A stretch of 64,000 nucleotides of DNA from Arthrobacter sp. AQ5-05 (GTDB lineage: Bacteria; Actinomycetota; Actinomycetes; Actinomycetales; Micrococcaceae): NCBI RefSeq assembly GCF_003287975.1, contig NZ_QMKQ01000006.1, forward strand, positions 62,001 to 126,000, read 5' to 3'. Shown here piece by piece: positions 38,265 to 46,784 of this stretch; within the stretch, counting starts at the first letter, position 1, and every line of letters starts with the position of its first letter. The notes below the pieces were generated by a model. It saw nothing but the letters and a program-made list of their open reading frames with translations. It ran no database searches and was not told where the DNA came from. A program made the position numbers and the translations under genes.

Positions 38265-39230
38265 GTGCATTTCGTGCGTTCAAGTGATTCGGAGCCCATC
38301 CGCACCGGCGACTTCGCGGTGCGGGCGGCCGGGGCCCTGGTCTGGCGGGTCAACGGCGGCGGGCTCGAGGTCCTGATGATCCACCGGGACCGGTACGACG
38401 ACTGGTCCTGGCCCAAGGGCAAGCTCGACCCCGGGGAGACACTGCCCGAGTGCGCAACCCGCGAGGTCTTCGAGGAGGTCGGGCTGGACATCGTGCTGGG
38501 CATCCCGCTGCCGGCGATGACCTACCAGGTGGGTTCCCGGGCCAAGGTCGTGTACTACTGGGCCGCGAAGTTCCCGGGCACCGCGCCGGTCCCGGACGGG
38601 AAGGAAACCGACGCGGTGCGCTGGGCCACCCCGAAGATGGCCCGCTCCTGGCTGACCAACCCCGGGGACCTGGAGCCGATGGAGGCACTGGTCGCCGCGC
38701 ACCGGGCCGGGATGCTGGACACCCACCCCTTTGTGGTGGTGCGCCATGCCAAGGCCAAGCCGCGCTCCAACTGGACCCGCGAGGAGGGCAAGCGCCCGCT
38801 GGCGGCCACCGGACAGCGGCAGGCGCTTGCCGTGGCCCGGCTGCTGGGTTCCTGGCGGCCGGCCAAGGTTGCGTCCAGCCCGTGGACCCGTTGCGTGCAG
38901 ACCGTCGCGCCCTATGTGAAGCAGCACCGCTTCATCGTGAAGATGCTGCCGTCGATCACCGAGCACGAGGCCAAGCGCCGCCCGGAAAAGGCCCAGCGCG
39001 CCATTGCCAAGCTGCTGGACAAGCGCCGCGCGCAGGCGGTGTGCACGCACCGACCGGTGCTGCCGCTGGTGCTTTCCGAGCTGCGCGGCAGGATGGATTC
39101 GGGGCTGGCCGCCTTCCTGCCCGAACTGGACCCGTTCCTGCGCCCCGGGGCGCTCGTCGTGGTCCACCAACCGGTCTCTGGCAAGCGCAAACTCGTATCC
39201 GTGGAAGTTTACGACGCGTTTGAGGACTAG
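38265..39230 (+). CDS. mutT1: Nudix hydrolase fused to histidine phosphatase (MutT1-like)
   Basis: 321 residues in two domains. The N-terminal Nudix box is complete (GKLDPGETLPECATREVFEE then VGL). The C-terminal histidine-phosphatase domain has the RHA signature in FVVVRHAKAKPR and a second catalytic His in AVCTHRPVLPLV. Mycobacterial MutT1 has this same fusion and hydrolyses 8-oxo-(d)GTP and diadenosine polyphosphates. The start GTG 38265 lies four bases after ppk; ppk1 and mutT1 are also neighbours in Mycobacterium. A direct role in sanitising nucleotides is inferred from the family. Confidence 0.92.
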   Translation: MHFVRSSDSEPIRTGDFAVRAAGALVWRVNGGGLEVLMIHRDRYDDWSWPKGKLDPGETLPECATREVFEEVGLDIVLGIPLPAMTYQVGSRAKVVYYWAAKFPGTAPVPDGKETDAVRWATPKMARSWLTNPGDLEPMEALVAAHRAGMLDTHPFVVVRHAKAKPRSNWTREEGKRPLAATGQRQALAVARLLGSWRPAKVASSPWTRCVQTVAPYVKQHRFIVKMLPSITEHEAKRRPEKAQRAIAKLLDKRRAQAVCTHRPVLPLVLSELRGRMDSGLAAFLPELDPFLRPGALVVVHQPVSGKRKLVSVEVYDAFED

Positions 39231-39322
39231 CCTGCACCCTTCGCGGTAGTCTCTAGGTAGGTGCCCGAATGCGCGGTGCCCCGGTTGTGTTTTTCACGGC
39301 TCAACGGTTCAAGGAGTGCATC

Positions 39323-39658
39323 ATGGCCCGACACGATTCCCCACCAGTCCACGGCAACGCCGGGGAGAAGATCGCGCACCAGGGGTTGCGGCTGGACCAC
39401 GACGAGGACCGCGGCCGCTACAGCCTGTGGCACGGCGCGACCTACGTGGGATTCCTGGGCTACAGCGTCGAGGGCGAGGTGGCCACGTTGCAGCACACCA
39501 TCATCAACGAGGAGTACGGCCGCCGCGGTTATGCCCGTGCGCTGGTGACCCTGGTCCTCGAGGACATGCGTGCCCGCAAGCTGAAGATCGTCCCGGAGTG
39601 CTCCTATGTGCAGGACTACCTGCGCCGCTACCCGGAGTACAACGACCTGCTGGTCTGA
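39323..39658 (+). CDS. Small GNAT-family N-acetyltransferase (YjdJ-like)
   Basis: 111 residues, the size of the compact Gcn5-related COG2388 family. The acetyl-CoA loop is YGRRGYARALVTLVLEDMRA, preceded by TLQHTIINEEYG and followed by the conserved KIVPECSYVQDYLRRYPEYN. ATG 39323 is preceded by AAGGAG. The substrate is unknown. It lies alone between mutT1 and the large membrane protein gene. Confidence 0.85.
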   Translation: MARHDSPPVHGNAGEKIAHQGLRLDHDEDRGRYSLWHGATYVGFLGYSVEGEVATLQHTIINEEYGRRGYARALVTLVLEDMRARKLKIVPECSYVQDYLRRYPEYNDLLV

Positions 39659-39714
39659 GCCCCTACGGCAGCCATTCGGCCGCGGCCGGGGAAACCGCCC
39701 CGCGGACCGGGACT

Positions 39715-39743
39715 TTGTCTCAATGTGTTGATACATTGATACA
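39715..39743 (+). promoter_or_regulatory. Promoter with tandem TTGATACA repeat
   Basis: TTGTCT (39715-39720) and GATACA (39738-39743) are 17 bases apart and resemble -35 and -10 boxes. The octamer TTGATACA is repeated back to back at 39728-39735 and 39736-39743, covering the spacer and -10. This is a plausible binding site for the GntR regulator encoded at the end of the same operon. Confidence 0.5.
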
Positions 39744-39767
39744 AAGTTCCAAGCAGAGGGGTCCCCC

Positions 39768-41648
39768 ATGATGGGTGCGTTGACAACCATCGGTTCCGGC
39801 CTGGCCATCTCGGCGGCGCTGATCTATGTGCTGCTGCGCTTCCTGGTCGCCGAACCCAGCGCGTCCAACGCCACCGCCGCGATCTCGCGCCACGCCTTCT
39901 GGACCGCGCTGATCGCGTTCCTTGCCTCGGGCACCGCCGGGCTGTCCAACCTGTGGGCCAACCCCGGAGAAGACCTGTTCAGGGAGACCGGCTCCGCGAG
40001 CACCAGCTTCCCGACGCTGGTCATGCATGCCGCCGCTCCCGGGCTCTGGCTGGGCATCGTCTACGTGCTGGGCCAGTTCACCTGGCCGCGGCATCTCAAG
40101 CCGGTGCGCGCCGCCTCGCTGGAGGTGCGCCGGCTCAAGACCCTCGTCCCGAGGTTCCTGGCCGGATTCCTGCTGCTGTGCACCGCGATCAGCACCGTGC
40201 TCATCATCGTGGCCTGGAACGATTCCGGGGCACCGGACCGGAGGGGCAACGAGTCTTCAACCGGCATGGAACTGCCGATCTACGACGGGGACACCGACGA
40301 ATACGGCAATCCGCTCGACGAGGACGGGAACCCGGTGGACCTCGACTACCCGGAGGACTACATCACCCGCGCCGAGGCCGACGCCGCAGCCAACGAGCCG
40401 ACAATCTGGCCCATCACCGGAACCCGGCCCGGCGACGTCGTGGGCCCGTACCTGCTCGGCGGGCTCGGGCTGGTGCTGCTCGGTTCCCTGGGTGCCGCCA
40501 CAGCGGTCGTCCACCGCCCGCCGCTGGATTCCCTGGGCCCCGAGGACAACGCGGTGCTGCGCGCCATCTGGATCAACCGGCTGCTGCGCACCACGATCCT
40601 CGCCGTCACCGGCTTCGGCATCGCCGCCCTGGGCTACGTCACCGAGGGCATGCGGGCCCGCGCCGACTGGGGCCTGACCCTCGGAGACGCCGGTTCCCCC
40701 TTCGATTCGACAGCCCAGGACCAGGCCAACGCGATGAACGGCATCGCAACGATCTGGATGCTGCTGGTGCTGGTGCTCATCGTGGCCTTCGGGCCGCCCA
40801 AGCTGGAGCCTTCGGCCTCGTTCACCGGCCTTCGGCCCGGAGCGCCGTCCGCGTCGTTTGCCAAGGCCCGGGATTTCCTCCTGCTGGCCCAGGGCGCCTC
40901 GATCCTCGCCGTGGCGATACTGGGGTCGATCCCGGCCTGGACCGCATCATCCTCATCCAGCGGCCAGGTGTGGGAGATCGTGGACGAGAACGGGGACGAG
41001 ATCCACCGCCTGGTCTCATCCGACGGGCCCTCGCGGTTGGACGATCTGGGCGGCTACGCCGCCGGGATGTTGCTGGTCATCGCCGGATACTTCCTGGTCC
41101 AGACACTGGCAGCCTGGATCGTGTCCCGCCGGCTTGGCAGCGGTGTTCCCCTCGATCGGCCGCGCACCGACCTGCTGCCCACCTGGTTTGTGGTCGTGCT
41201 GTGCCTGGCCGCGACCACGGGCGTGGCCAGCATCGCCACGTTCCTGCTCACCGGCCCGCCGGCGCTTGCCGCAGCGGCCTGGTGGATGCTGGGCATCCTG
41301 CTGCTGGCCGCAGCGCTCGCCTGGGGCTTGTACCGCATGGCCGCACGCCGACCGTTGCTCCGCGGGGCCGGCGGCGTCGAAGACCACCAGCTGCGCGTCC
41401 TTGTTGCCCAGCGCGGGGCCCGCACCTTCGGCGGGGCCTCGTTCATCATCGCGGGAATCCTGGTCACCCCCGGCTACTGGGTCTCGACCGACTTCGGCTA
41501 TGTGGCGGGCTCGTTCCAGGACCCGGCTCCCTCCGGCTTCCAGATCGTCTGCCTCGTGCTCGGTGTGGTCCTGTGCCTGCTGCCGGCGTCCACCGCCTAC
41601 CGCCCTGCGCTGCTTCACACCCCGGACCCAAGCCTGGGCAACCATTGA
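39768..41648 (+). CDS. Large polytopic membrane protein of unknown function
   Basis: 626 residues with around ten or more hydrophobic segments. A polar acidic loop follows about residue 160 (MELPIYDGDTDEYGNPLDED); a second, shorter polar loop near residue 405 reads VWEIVDENGDEIHRLVSSDG. I recognise no transporter or enzyme motif. Both polar loops are candidates for extracytoplasmic sensing or binding regions, which is inference. Start ATG 39768 (or the adjacent ATG 39771) follows GAGGGG. The stop overlaps the start of a GntR gene (TTGA), so the two are coupled. Confidence 0.8.
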   Translation: MMGALTTIGSGLAISAALIYVLLRFLVAEPSASNATAAISRHAFWTALIAFLASGTAGLSNLWANPGEDLFRETGSASTSFPTLVMHAAAPGLWLGIVYVLGQFTWPRHLKPVRAASLEVRRLKTLVPRFLAGFLLLCTAISTVLIIVAWNDSGAPDRRGNESSTGMELPIYDGDTDEYGNPLDEDGNPVDLDYPEDYITRAEADAAANEPTIWPITGTRPGDVVGPYLLGGLGLVLLGSLGAATAVVHRPPLDSLGPEDNAVLRAIWINRLLRTTILAVTGFGIAALGYVTEGMRARADWGLTLGDAGSPFDSTAQDQANAMNGIATIWMLLVLVLIVAFGPPKLEPSASFTGLRPGAPSASFAKARDFLLLAQGASILAVAILGSIPAWTASSSSSGQVWEIVDENGDEIHRLVSSDGPSRLDDLGGYAAGMLLVIAGYFLVQTLAAWIVSRRLGSGVPLDRPRTDLLPTWFVVVLCLAATTGVASIATFLLTGPPALAAAAWWMLGILLLAAALAWGLYRMAARRPLLRGAGGVEDHQLRVLVAQRGARTFGGASFIIAGILVTPGYWVSTDFGYVAGSFQDPAPSGFQIVCLVLGVVLCLLPASTAYRPALLHTPDPSLGNH

Positions 41649-42031
41649 GTGCCCTGGTCACCGTCGACCTGCGCGACGCCACTCCCCCGTTCGAACAGAT
41701 CCGCACGCAGATCGCCTCGCTGATCGCCGTGGGGCAGCTGGCCGACGGCTCGCGCCTGCCCACCGTCCGGGCCCTGGCCTCGGACCTCGGCGTGGCCACC
41801 GGAACCGTGGCCCGCGCCTACAAGGAGCTCGAGGCACTGGGACTGATCGAGTCCCGGCGCAGGCTCGGCACCGTGGTGACCCACACCCCGTCGGGCAGCA
41901 AGCTGGAAGCCGAGGCGGACATCCAGCTGCGGATCACCGAACTCATCGCCGCCTCCCGGGCCGCCGGCATCGAGGACGGCACCTTGCTCGCGCTGCTCCA
42001 GGGGCGGTTGCGGGCCACCGGGCGGGCCTGA
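41645..42031 (+). CDS. GntR-family (YtrA subfamily) transcriptional regulator
   Basis: 128 residues: an N-terminal winged helix (PPFEQIRTQIASLIAVGQLA, LPTVRALASDLGVATGTVAR, AYKELEALGLIESRRRLGT) and a short C-terminal helical region of about 40 residues, the size of YtrA-type GntR regulators. The start is TTG 41645, which overlaps the upstream stop codon by three bases (TTGA); no ATG or GTG fits. YtrA regulators usually control their own membrane-protein operon, which agrees with the coupling to the 626-residue membrane protein. Confidence 0.88.
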   Translation: MSALVTVDLRDATPPFEQIRTQIASLIAVGQLADGSRLPTVRALASDLGVATGTVARAYKELEALGLIESRRRLGTVVTHTPSGSKLEAEADIQLRITELIAASRAAGIEDGTLLALLQGRLRATGRA

Positions 42032-42171
42032 TTCCGGGCGGCAACGCAAGGGCGCGGGAGCATCCGCGATCCTGCCGGCCGCCTGTCCCTTCGTGGTGAT
42101 CATGAGCGCATTTCCGGTGTTCGGGGCAGTCGTTTCCGCCTGACCCGCCCGCCCGCGGTTAGACTGATGCG

Positions 42172-42975
42172 GTGACGATTCAAACCCCGTATGAAGACCT
42201 GCTGCGTGACGTCCTGGCCCATGGCACCGCCAAGGGAGACCGGACCGGCACCGGAACCTCGAGCGTCTTTGGCCGACAAATGCGCTTTGACCTCTCCGAA
42301 TCCTTCCCGCTGATCACCACCAAGCGGGTGCACTTCAAATCCGTGGCCGTGGAGCTGCTGTGGTTCCTGCGCGGGGACTCGAACACCTCGTTCCTGCGCG
42401 AGAACGGCGTGAAGATCTGGGACGAGTGGGCCGACGAGAACGGCGAGCTCGGACCGGTCTACGGGGTGCAGTGGCGCTCCTGGCCCACCGCGGACGGACG
42501 GCACATCGACCAGATTTCGCAGGTCGTGGATTCGCTGCGCAAGAACCCGGATTCGCGCCGGCACATCGTCTCGGCCTGGAACGTCGCCGAGATCGAGAAC
42601 ATGGCGCTGCCGCCCTGCCACGCGTTCTTCCAGTTCTACGTGGCCGACGGCAAGCTTTCCTGCCAGCTCTACCAGCGCAGCGCCGACATGTTCCTGGGCG
42701 TTCCCTTCAACATCGCCTCCTACGCGCTGCTGACCTGCATGATGGCCGACCAGCTCGGCCTGCAACGCGGCGAGTTCATCTGGACCGGCGGGGACACCCA
42801 CATCTACGACAACCACCTGGAGCAGGTCAAGGAGCAGCTCACCCGCGAGCCGTACCCTTACCCGCGTCTGCGCATCACGCGCACCCCCGATTCGATCTTC
42901 GACTACACGCTCGAGGACTTCGTGATCGAGGACTACCAACACCACCCGACGATTAAGGCCCCCATCGCCGTATGA
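42172..42975 (+). CDS. thyA: Thymidylate synthase
   Basis: ThyA methylates dUMP to dTMP using methylenetetrahydrofolate. The 267 residues contain the catalytic Cys149 in [14 protein letters not shown], the phosphate-binding RRHIVSAWN segment and the C-terminal TIKAPIAV typical of the family. Translation starts at GTG 42172. The stop overlaps the folA start (ATGA). This is the first gene of a four-gene overlapping chain. Confidence 0.96.
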   Translation: MTIQTPYEDLLRDVLAHGTAKGDRTGTGTSSVFGRQMRFDLSESFPLITTKRVHFKSVAVELLWFLRGDSNTSFLRENGVKIWDEWADENGELGPVYGVQWRSWPTADGRHIDQISQVVDSLRKNPDSRRHIVSAWNVAEIENMALPPCHAFFQFYVADGKLSCQLYQRSADMFLGVPFNIASYALLTCMMADQLGLQRGEFIWTGGDTHIYDNHLEQVKEQLTREPYPYPRLRITRTPDSIFDYTLEDFVIEDYQHHPTIKAPIAV

Positions 42976-43544
42976 GCAACCCAAACCAAGGCGCCGGACA
43001 CCGCGCCGAAACCACCGCACCCGAACGCATCGGCATGATCTGGGCCGAGGCCGCGGACGGCATCATCGGCGCCAACGGCACCATGCCCTGGTCCCTGCCC
43101 GAGGACCTGGCCCATTTCAAGGCCACCACCATCGGCCACCCGGTGATCATGGGCCGCAAGACCTGGGAGTCGTTCCCGGAAAAGTTCCGCCCGCTGCCCG
43201 GGCGCACCAACATCGTGATCACCCGCGATGGAACACGCCACGCGGCGCTGCGCAGTGCAGGAGCGGTGCCCGTCGCCACCGCCGGGGAAGCCCTGAAGGC
43301 CGCCCGCGCGGCCGAGGGCGCCGAAGAGATCTGGGTCATCGGCGGCGGCGAGATCTACTCGATGTTCGCCGGCCATGCCCACCTGGCTGTCAAGACCGTC
43401 ATCAACGCCTCCCCGAAGGGCGACACCCGGGCCCCGGCACTGAATGGCGGCTGGAGCAAGTCGCTCTCGGAACCGGAGGCCGGATGGCTCACCGCTGCCA
43501 ACGGCACGCAGTACCGCGTCGAGGCGTGGGAGCAGAAGGCATGA
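42972..43544 (+). CDS. folA: Dihydrofolate reductase
   Basis: FolA regenerates the tetrahydrofolate consumed by ThyA and is the trimethoprim target. Of 190 residues, the first 20 form a polar extension ([20 protein letters not shown]). The core then has [20 protein letters not shown], the catalytic acidic residue in [20 protein letters not shown], and the NADPH site [13 protein letters not shown]. Its ATG overlaps the thyA stop and its stop overlaps the next ATG. Confidence 0.95.
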   Translation: MSNPNQGAGHRAETTAPERIGMIWAEAADGIIGANGTMPWSLPEDLAHFKATTIGHPVIMGRKTWESFPEKFRPLPGRTNIVITRDGTRHAALRSAGAVPVATAGEALKAARAAEGAEEIWVIGGGEIYSMFAGHAHLAVKTVINASPKGDTRAPALNGGWSKSLSEPEAGWLTAANGTQYRVEAWEQKA

Positions 43545-43786
43545 AGGACGCCATCAACGCGCTGAAGACCAGCCCCGAGGGACTCTTTGTGCTCGGCTAC
43601 ATGCTCTTCCCGCTCTTCGCACTGATCCTTGCCGGGCTGGGCCTGTTCATGGTCCTGACCGGCTCCAAGATCATGGGTCTGGTGCTGTTGTTGGTCTTCA
43701 CCCAGGTCTTCGCGTTCGGCTCGCTGAAGCTGGTGGGCATGCGCAAGGCGCTGCTGGCCGGGCAGGACGACGGCCCGGGCAAGTGA
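43541..43786 (+). CDS. Small membrane protein downstream of folA
   Basis: 81 residues with two membrane helices (GLFVLGYMLFPLFALILAGL and IMGLVLLLVFTQVFAFGSLK) and a short polar tail GQDDGPGK. The ATG overlaps the folA stop (ATGA) and its stop overlaps the following GTG (GTGA), so translation is coupled on both sides. I do not recognise a named family. Confidence 0.8.
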   Translation: MKDAINALKTSPEGLFVLGYMLFPLFALILAGLGLFMVLTGSKIMGLVLLLVFTQVFAFGSLKLVGMRKALLAGQDDGPGK

Positions 43787-44283
43787 GCCACGCCCCCGGG
43801 GCACCCCGGCGGCCCGAACAGCCCAACCCGCCCGGCCGGCCCCGCAAGAGCATGTTCAAGTACTACGATCCCGAGCGCATCGAACGCGACAAGGCCGTGG
43901 TCCTGGCCCATGAACTGACCGTCGCCCGGGGCGAAAACCGCCGGCTGGTGCGCACCACCGACGGGGAGCTTTTCAGTTACCTGGCCGAAGAGATCGGTTT
44001 CACCACCGGCGGCGCCGGGCCGAAGATCACCACCGGGCCGGGCATGCTCTTTGGCGCGACCCTGTTCTGGATCGCGGTCCCGGCCCTGGGAATCTTCATC
44101 CTCGCGGGGCCGCCGGGCATCACGCCCGGGGAATTGGCGGGACTGGTTTTTGCCGAACTGTTCATGATCGCCGGCGGCTGGTACTTCACGCACCTGGGCC
44201 GCGCCGAGCATCGCGCCCGGAAGCTGCGCAAGGCCCGCGGCCTGCCCAAGCCGCTGCTGGGTGCACCCCTGGACCTGCCCTGA
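43783..44283 (+). CDS. Putative membrane protein closing the thyA-folA chain
   Basis: 166 residues from GTG 43783, which overlaps the upstream stop. A Pro/Arg-rich start is followed by a charged segment (MFKYYDPERIERDKAVVLAH), two membrane helices near residues 86-108 and 112-134, and a basic tail (EHRARKLRKARGLPKPLLG). An internal ATG at MFKYYD is an alternative start. Function unknown. Confidence 0.75.
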   Translation: MSHAPGAPRRPEQPNPPGRPRKSMFKYYDPERIERDKAVVLAHELTVARGENRRLVRTTDGELFSYLAEEIGFTTGGAGPKITTGPGMLFGATLFWIAVPALGIFILAGPPGITPGELAGLVFAELFMIAGGWYFTHLGRAEHRARKLRKARGLPKPLLGAPLDLP

Positions 44284-44348
44284 GCGCGGGGACGGCGCAC
44301 TGCGTAACCGAATCCGCGTGCGGGGCCTTCACCCCTTAAGCTTGAACC

Positions 44349-45467
44349 ATGACTTCTTCCGTTGGCTTTGTCGGTTACCGCGGCATGGTCGGCTCCGTCC
44401 TGATGCAACGCATGCAGGACGAGGGCGACTTCGCGAACCTCGACCCCGTGTTCTTTTCCACCTCCAACGCCGGCGGCGCGGCCCCGGCCTTCGCCGAGGG
44501 CGCACCCGCATTGCAGGACGCCTACGACCTGGACACCCTGGCCAAGCTGCCGATCATCGTCACCGCCCAGGGCGGGGACTACACTTCGGCGGTCCACGGG
44601 GATTTGCGCAAGCGCGGCTGGGACGGCCTGTGGATCGATGCGGCCTCCACGCTGCGCATGAACGACGACTCGGTGATCGTGCTTGACCCGGTCAACCGCA
44701 ACGTCATCGACACGTCGCTGGCCGGCGGCACCAGGGACTTCGTGGGCGGCAACTGCACGGTCTCGTGCATGCTCATGGGCCTGGGCGGGCTGTTCACCAA
44801 CGGGCTGGTCGAGTGGGGAACCTCGATGACCTACCAGGCTGCCTCCGGCGGCGGCGCCCGGCACATGCGCGAGCTGCTGACCCAGTTCGGCGACATCAAC
44901 AGCCACGTCGCCTCCGAGCTCGACGACCCGGCCTCCGCGATCCTGGAGATCGACCGCAAGGTCCTCGCCGCGCAGCGCGGCGGCCTGGACGCCACCCAGT
45001 TCGGCGTGCCGCTGGCCGGCTCGCTGATCCCGTGGATCGACGCGGATCTGGGCAACGGGCAGTCCAAGGAGGAGTGGAAGGCCGGGGTCGAGACCAACAA
45101 GATCCTGGGCAACACCGAGGCCAACAAGGTCGTCGTGGACGGTCTGTGCGTGCGCATCGGCGCCATGCGCTCACATTCCCAGGCGCTGACGCTCAAGCTC
45201 ACCGAGGACCTGTCGGTCGCGGAGATCGAAAAGCTCTTGGCCGAGGACAACCAGTGGGCCAAGGTCGTGCCGAACACCAAGGACGCCACGGTCGACGCAC
45301 TGACCCCGGTTGCCGCCTCCGGCACCCTGGACATCCCGGTGGGACGCATCCGCAAGCTGGAGATGGGTCCGAAGTACATCTCCGCCTTCACCGTGGGCGA
45401 CCAGCTGCTCTGGGGCGCGGCCGAGCCGCTGCGCCGCATGCTGGCCATCGCGCAGGGCCGCCTCTAG
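44349..45467 (+). CDS. asd: Aspartate-semialdehyde dehydrogenase
   Basis: Asd reduces aspartyl phosphate to aspartate semialdehyde, the branch point to lysine, diaminopimelate, threonine and methionine. The 372 residues have the NADP-binding start [18 protein letters not shown], the catalytic Cys136 in [13 protein letters not shown] and the substrate-binding [17 protein letters not shown]. Length and motifs match the Escherichia coli-type subfamily. It is monocistronic, with its own terminator. Confidence 0.95.
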   Translation: MTSSVGFVGYRGMVGSVLMQRMQDEGDFANLDPVFFSTSNAGGAAPAFAEGAPALQDAYDLDTLAKLPIIVTAQGGDYTSAVHGDLRKRGWDGLWIDAASTLRMNDDSVIVLDPVNRNVIDTSLAGGTRDFVGGNCTVSCMLMGLGGLFTNGLVEWGTSMTYQAASGGGARHMRELLTQFGDINSHVASELDDPASAILEIDRKVLAAQRGGLDATQFGVPLAGSLIPWIDADLGNGQSKEEWKAGVETNKILGNTEANKVVVDGLCVRIGAMRSHSQALTLKLTEDLSVAEIEKLLAEDNQWAKVVPNTKDATVDALTPVAASGTLDIPVGRIRKLEMGPKYISAFTVGDQLLWGAAEPLRRMLAIAQGRL

Positions 45468-45478
45468 GCACGCCGCAC

Positions 45479-45534
45479 GGGCCGGTCCCGGCCGCCGTTC
45501 CCCTGCTGGGGGCGGCGGCCGGGGCCGGCCTTTT
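45479..45534 (+). terminator. Terminator after asd
   Basis: GC-rich inverted repeat with outer arms GGCCGG / CCGGCC and inner arms CCCGGCCGCCG / CGGCGGCCGGGG. It is followed directly by TTTT on the plus strand, 12 bases past the asd stop. Confidence 0.8.
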
Positions 45535-45599
45535 GCGTGCCACCGGCCCGCGGCCTTCCGGTCGGCCGCGGCCGCGTTCCGTTCCCTCCATCCATGGCC

Positions 45600-46766
45600 C
45601 TAGCTGCTGCGGAATTCCAGGTACGCCTCGATGCGCGCGGCAACCTGTGCGGCGCGCGCGGGGCTCCCCTCGCCCGACCCGCGCGCAGGTCCCGCCGCCG
45701 GCCCGGTTCCCTCCCCGGCGCCGAAGGGCACGAAGCGCCCCCGCCGCTGCTTGCCGGTGGCGGCCAGTTCCCAGGTGCCGACGGTTTGGCCTCCGGCGGC
45801 CACGGTGCGCAGGAAGATCCCGTTCTTCCCCGGGGTCACCGCCTGCACATGCTCCTGGGGCAGGGTCGCGGAGCGGTCCTTGTAGCCGAGCACGAACTCG
45901 TCGAACCCCGGAAGCGCCAGCACGCTGCGCGCCCCGGGCGGGTGCTCCCAGCGTTTTGCGTGTGCGGCGGCGAAATGGTGCGCGACCCCGCCCAGTTCGC
46001 GGCTGCCCAGCACCCCTGCCAGGTCCGCGACAGCGGCACGCACGGGCGTCAGCGGAATGCCGAGCCACCAGGCGCAATCGGCGACGGTGGCCGGGCCGTG
46101 GGACTCGAAGTAGGTGCGCACCAGCAATTTCAGCGCCCTGCGCGCGTCGGGCACCTCGGCCCCGGCCCGGATCCAGGACCCGGCGGCCATGAACAGCTGC
46201 CGGGTCTCGCTGCCGGGCTCCATGGGGCCCTGGACGATGCCCCCGTGCAGGCTCGCGGCCACGATCAGGTGGTAGCCGCGCTGCCCGGCGATGCTTGAGC
46301 CGGACGCGGCAAAGGCGTCAAGCAACTCCGTGCGCGTGGCACCCGCCCCGGCGCAGCGCTCGCGCGCCACCTCGGCCAGGCGCGCGATTTCCGGTGCGGT
46401 GATGTCTTCCTGCGCCCGGGTGGCGGCCATCTTCGCGTTCATCCGCGGTGCCGTCACGCTCATGAGCCTGCCGTGCAGCGCCGGGTCGATGAGCATCAAC
46501 GTGCCGCGGGCGCCCCAGCAACGGATGACCGAACCGTCCGTCAGGGCCGCATGGATGTCGCTGAGCCCGGCACCGGGCAGCCGCACGCCCACCGCCCAGC
46601 ACACCTGGGGCAGGTCCTGGGCCTGCATCATGCCCAGCGCGGCGACCACTTGCTGCGGCGTGGTGGCCGGCGCATCCAGGGTGGCCGGAGGAACACCCCG
46701 CAGCAGCCCCTGCGCGGCCAGGCGCAGGCGGGCGACGGCGGTGGTGCGTGGGGTTCCGGGTGCCAT
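45600..46766 (-). CDS. Winged-helix DNA-binding domain protein (HTH_42 family)
   Basis: 388 residues of the HTH_42 (COG3214) family, which includes DNA glycosylase-like proteins such as AlkX/YcaQ. Landmarks are VVAALGMMQAQDLPQVCWAV, RCWGARGTLMLIDPALHGRL and LPGFDEFVLGYKDRSATL with a C-terminal NGIFLRTVAAGGQTVGTWEL. The QxQ-type motif of the interstrand crosslink glycosylase YcaQ is seen as MQAQD. Activity is not established. ATG 46766 is preferred to one four codons upstream. It lies 18 bases after murB on the same strand. Confidence 0.85.
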   Translation of the reverse strand: MAPGTPRTTAVARLRLAAQGLLRGVPPATLDAPATTPQQVVAALGMMQAQDLPQVCWAVGVRLPGAGLSDIHAALTDGSVIRCWGARGTLMLIDPALHGRLMSVTAPRMNAKMAATRAQEDITAPEIARLAEVARERCAGAGATRTELLDAFAASGSSIAGQRGYHLIVAASLHGGIVQGPMEPGSETRQLFMAAGSWIRAGAEVPDARRALKLLVRTYFESHGPATVADCAWWLGIPLTPVRAAVADLAGVLGSRELGGVAHHFAAAHAKRWEHPPGARSVLALPGFDEFVLGYKDRSATLPQEHVQAVTPGKNGIFLRTVAAGGQTVGTWELAATGKQRRGRFVPFGAGEGTGPAAGPARGSGEGSPARAAQVAARIEAYLEFRSS

Positions 46767-46784
46767 GGTGCACCCCACGATTCC

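Noticed and set aside
36032-38503. 823-codon minus-strand frame opposite ppk
   Set aside because: Shadow of ppk; the plus strand carries all Ppk1 motifs.
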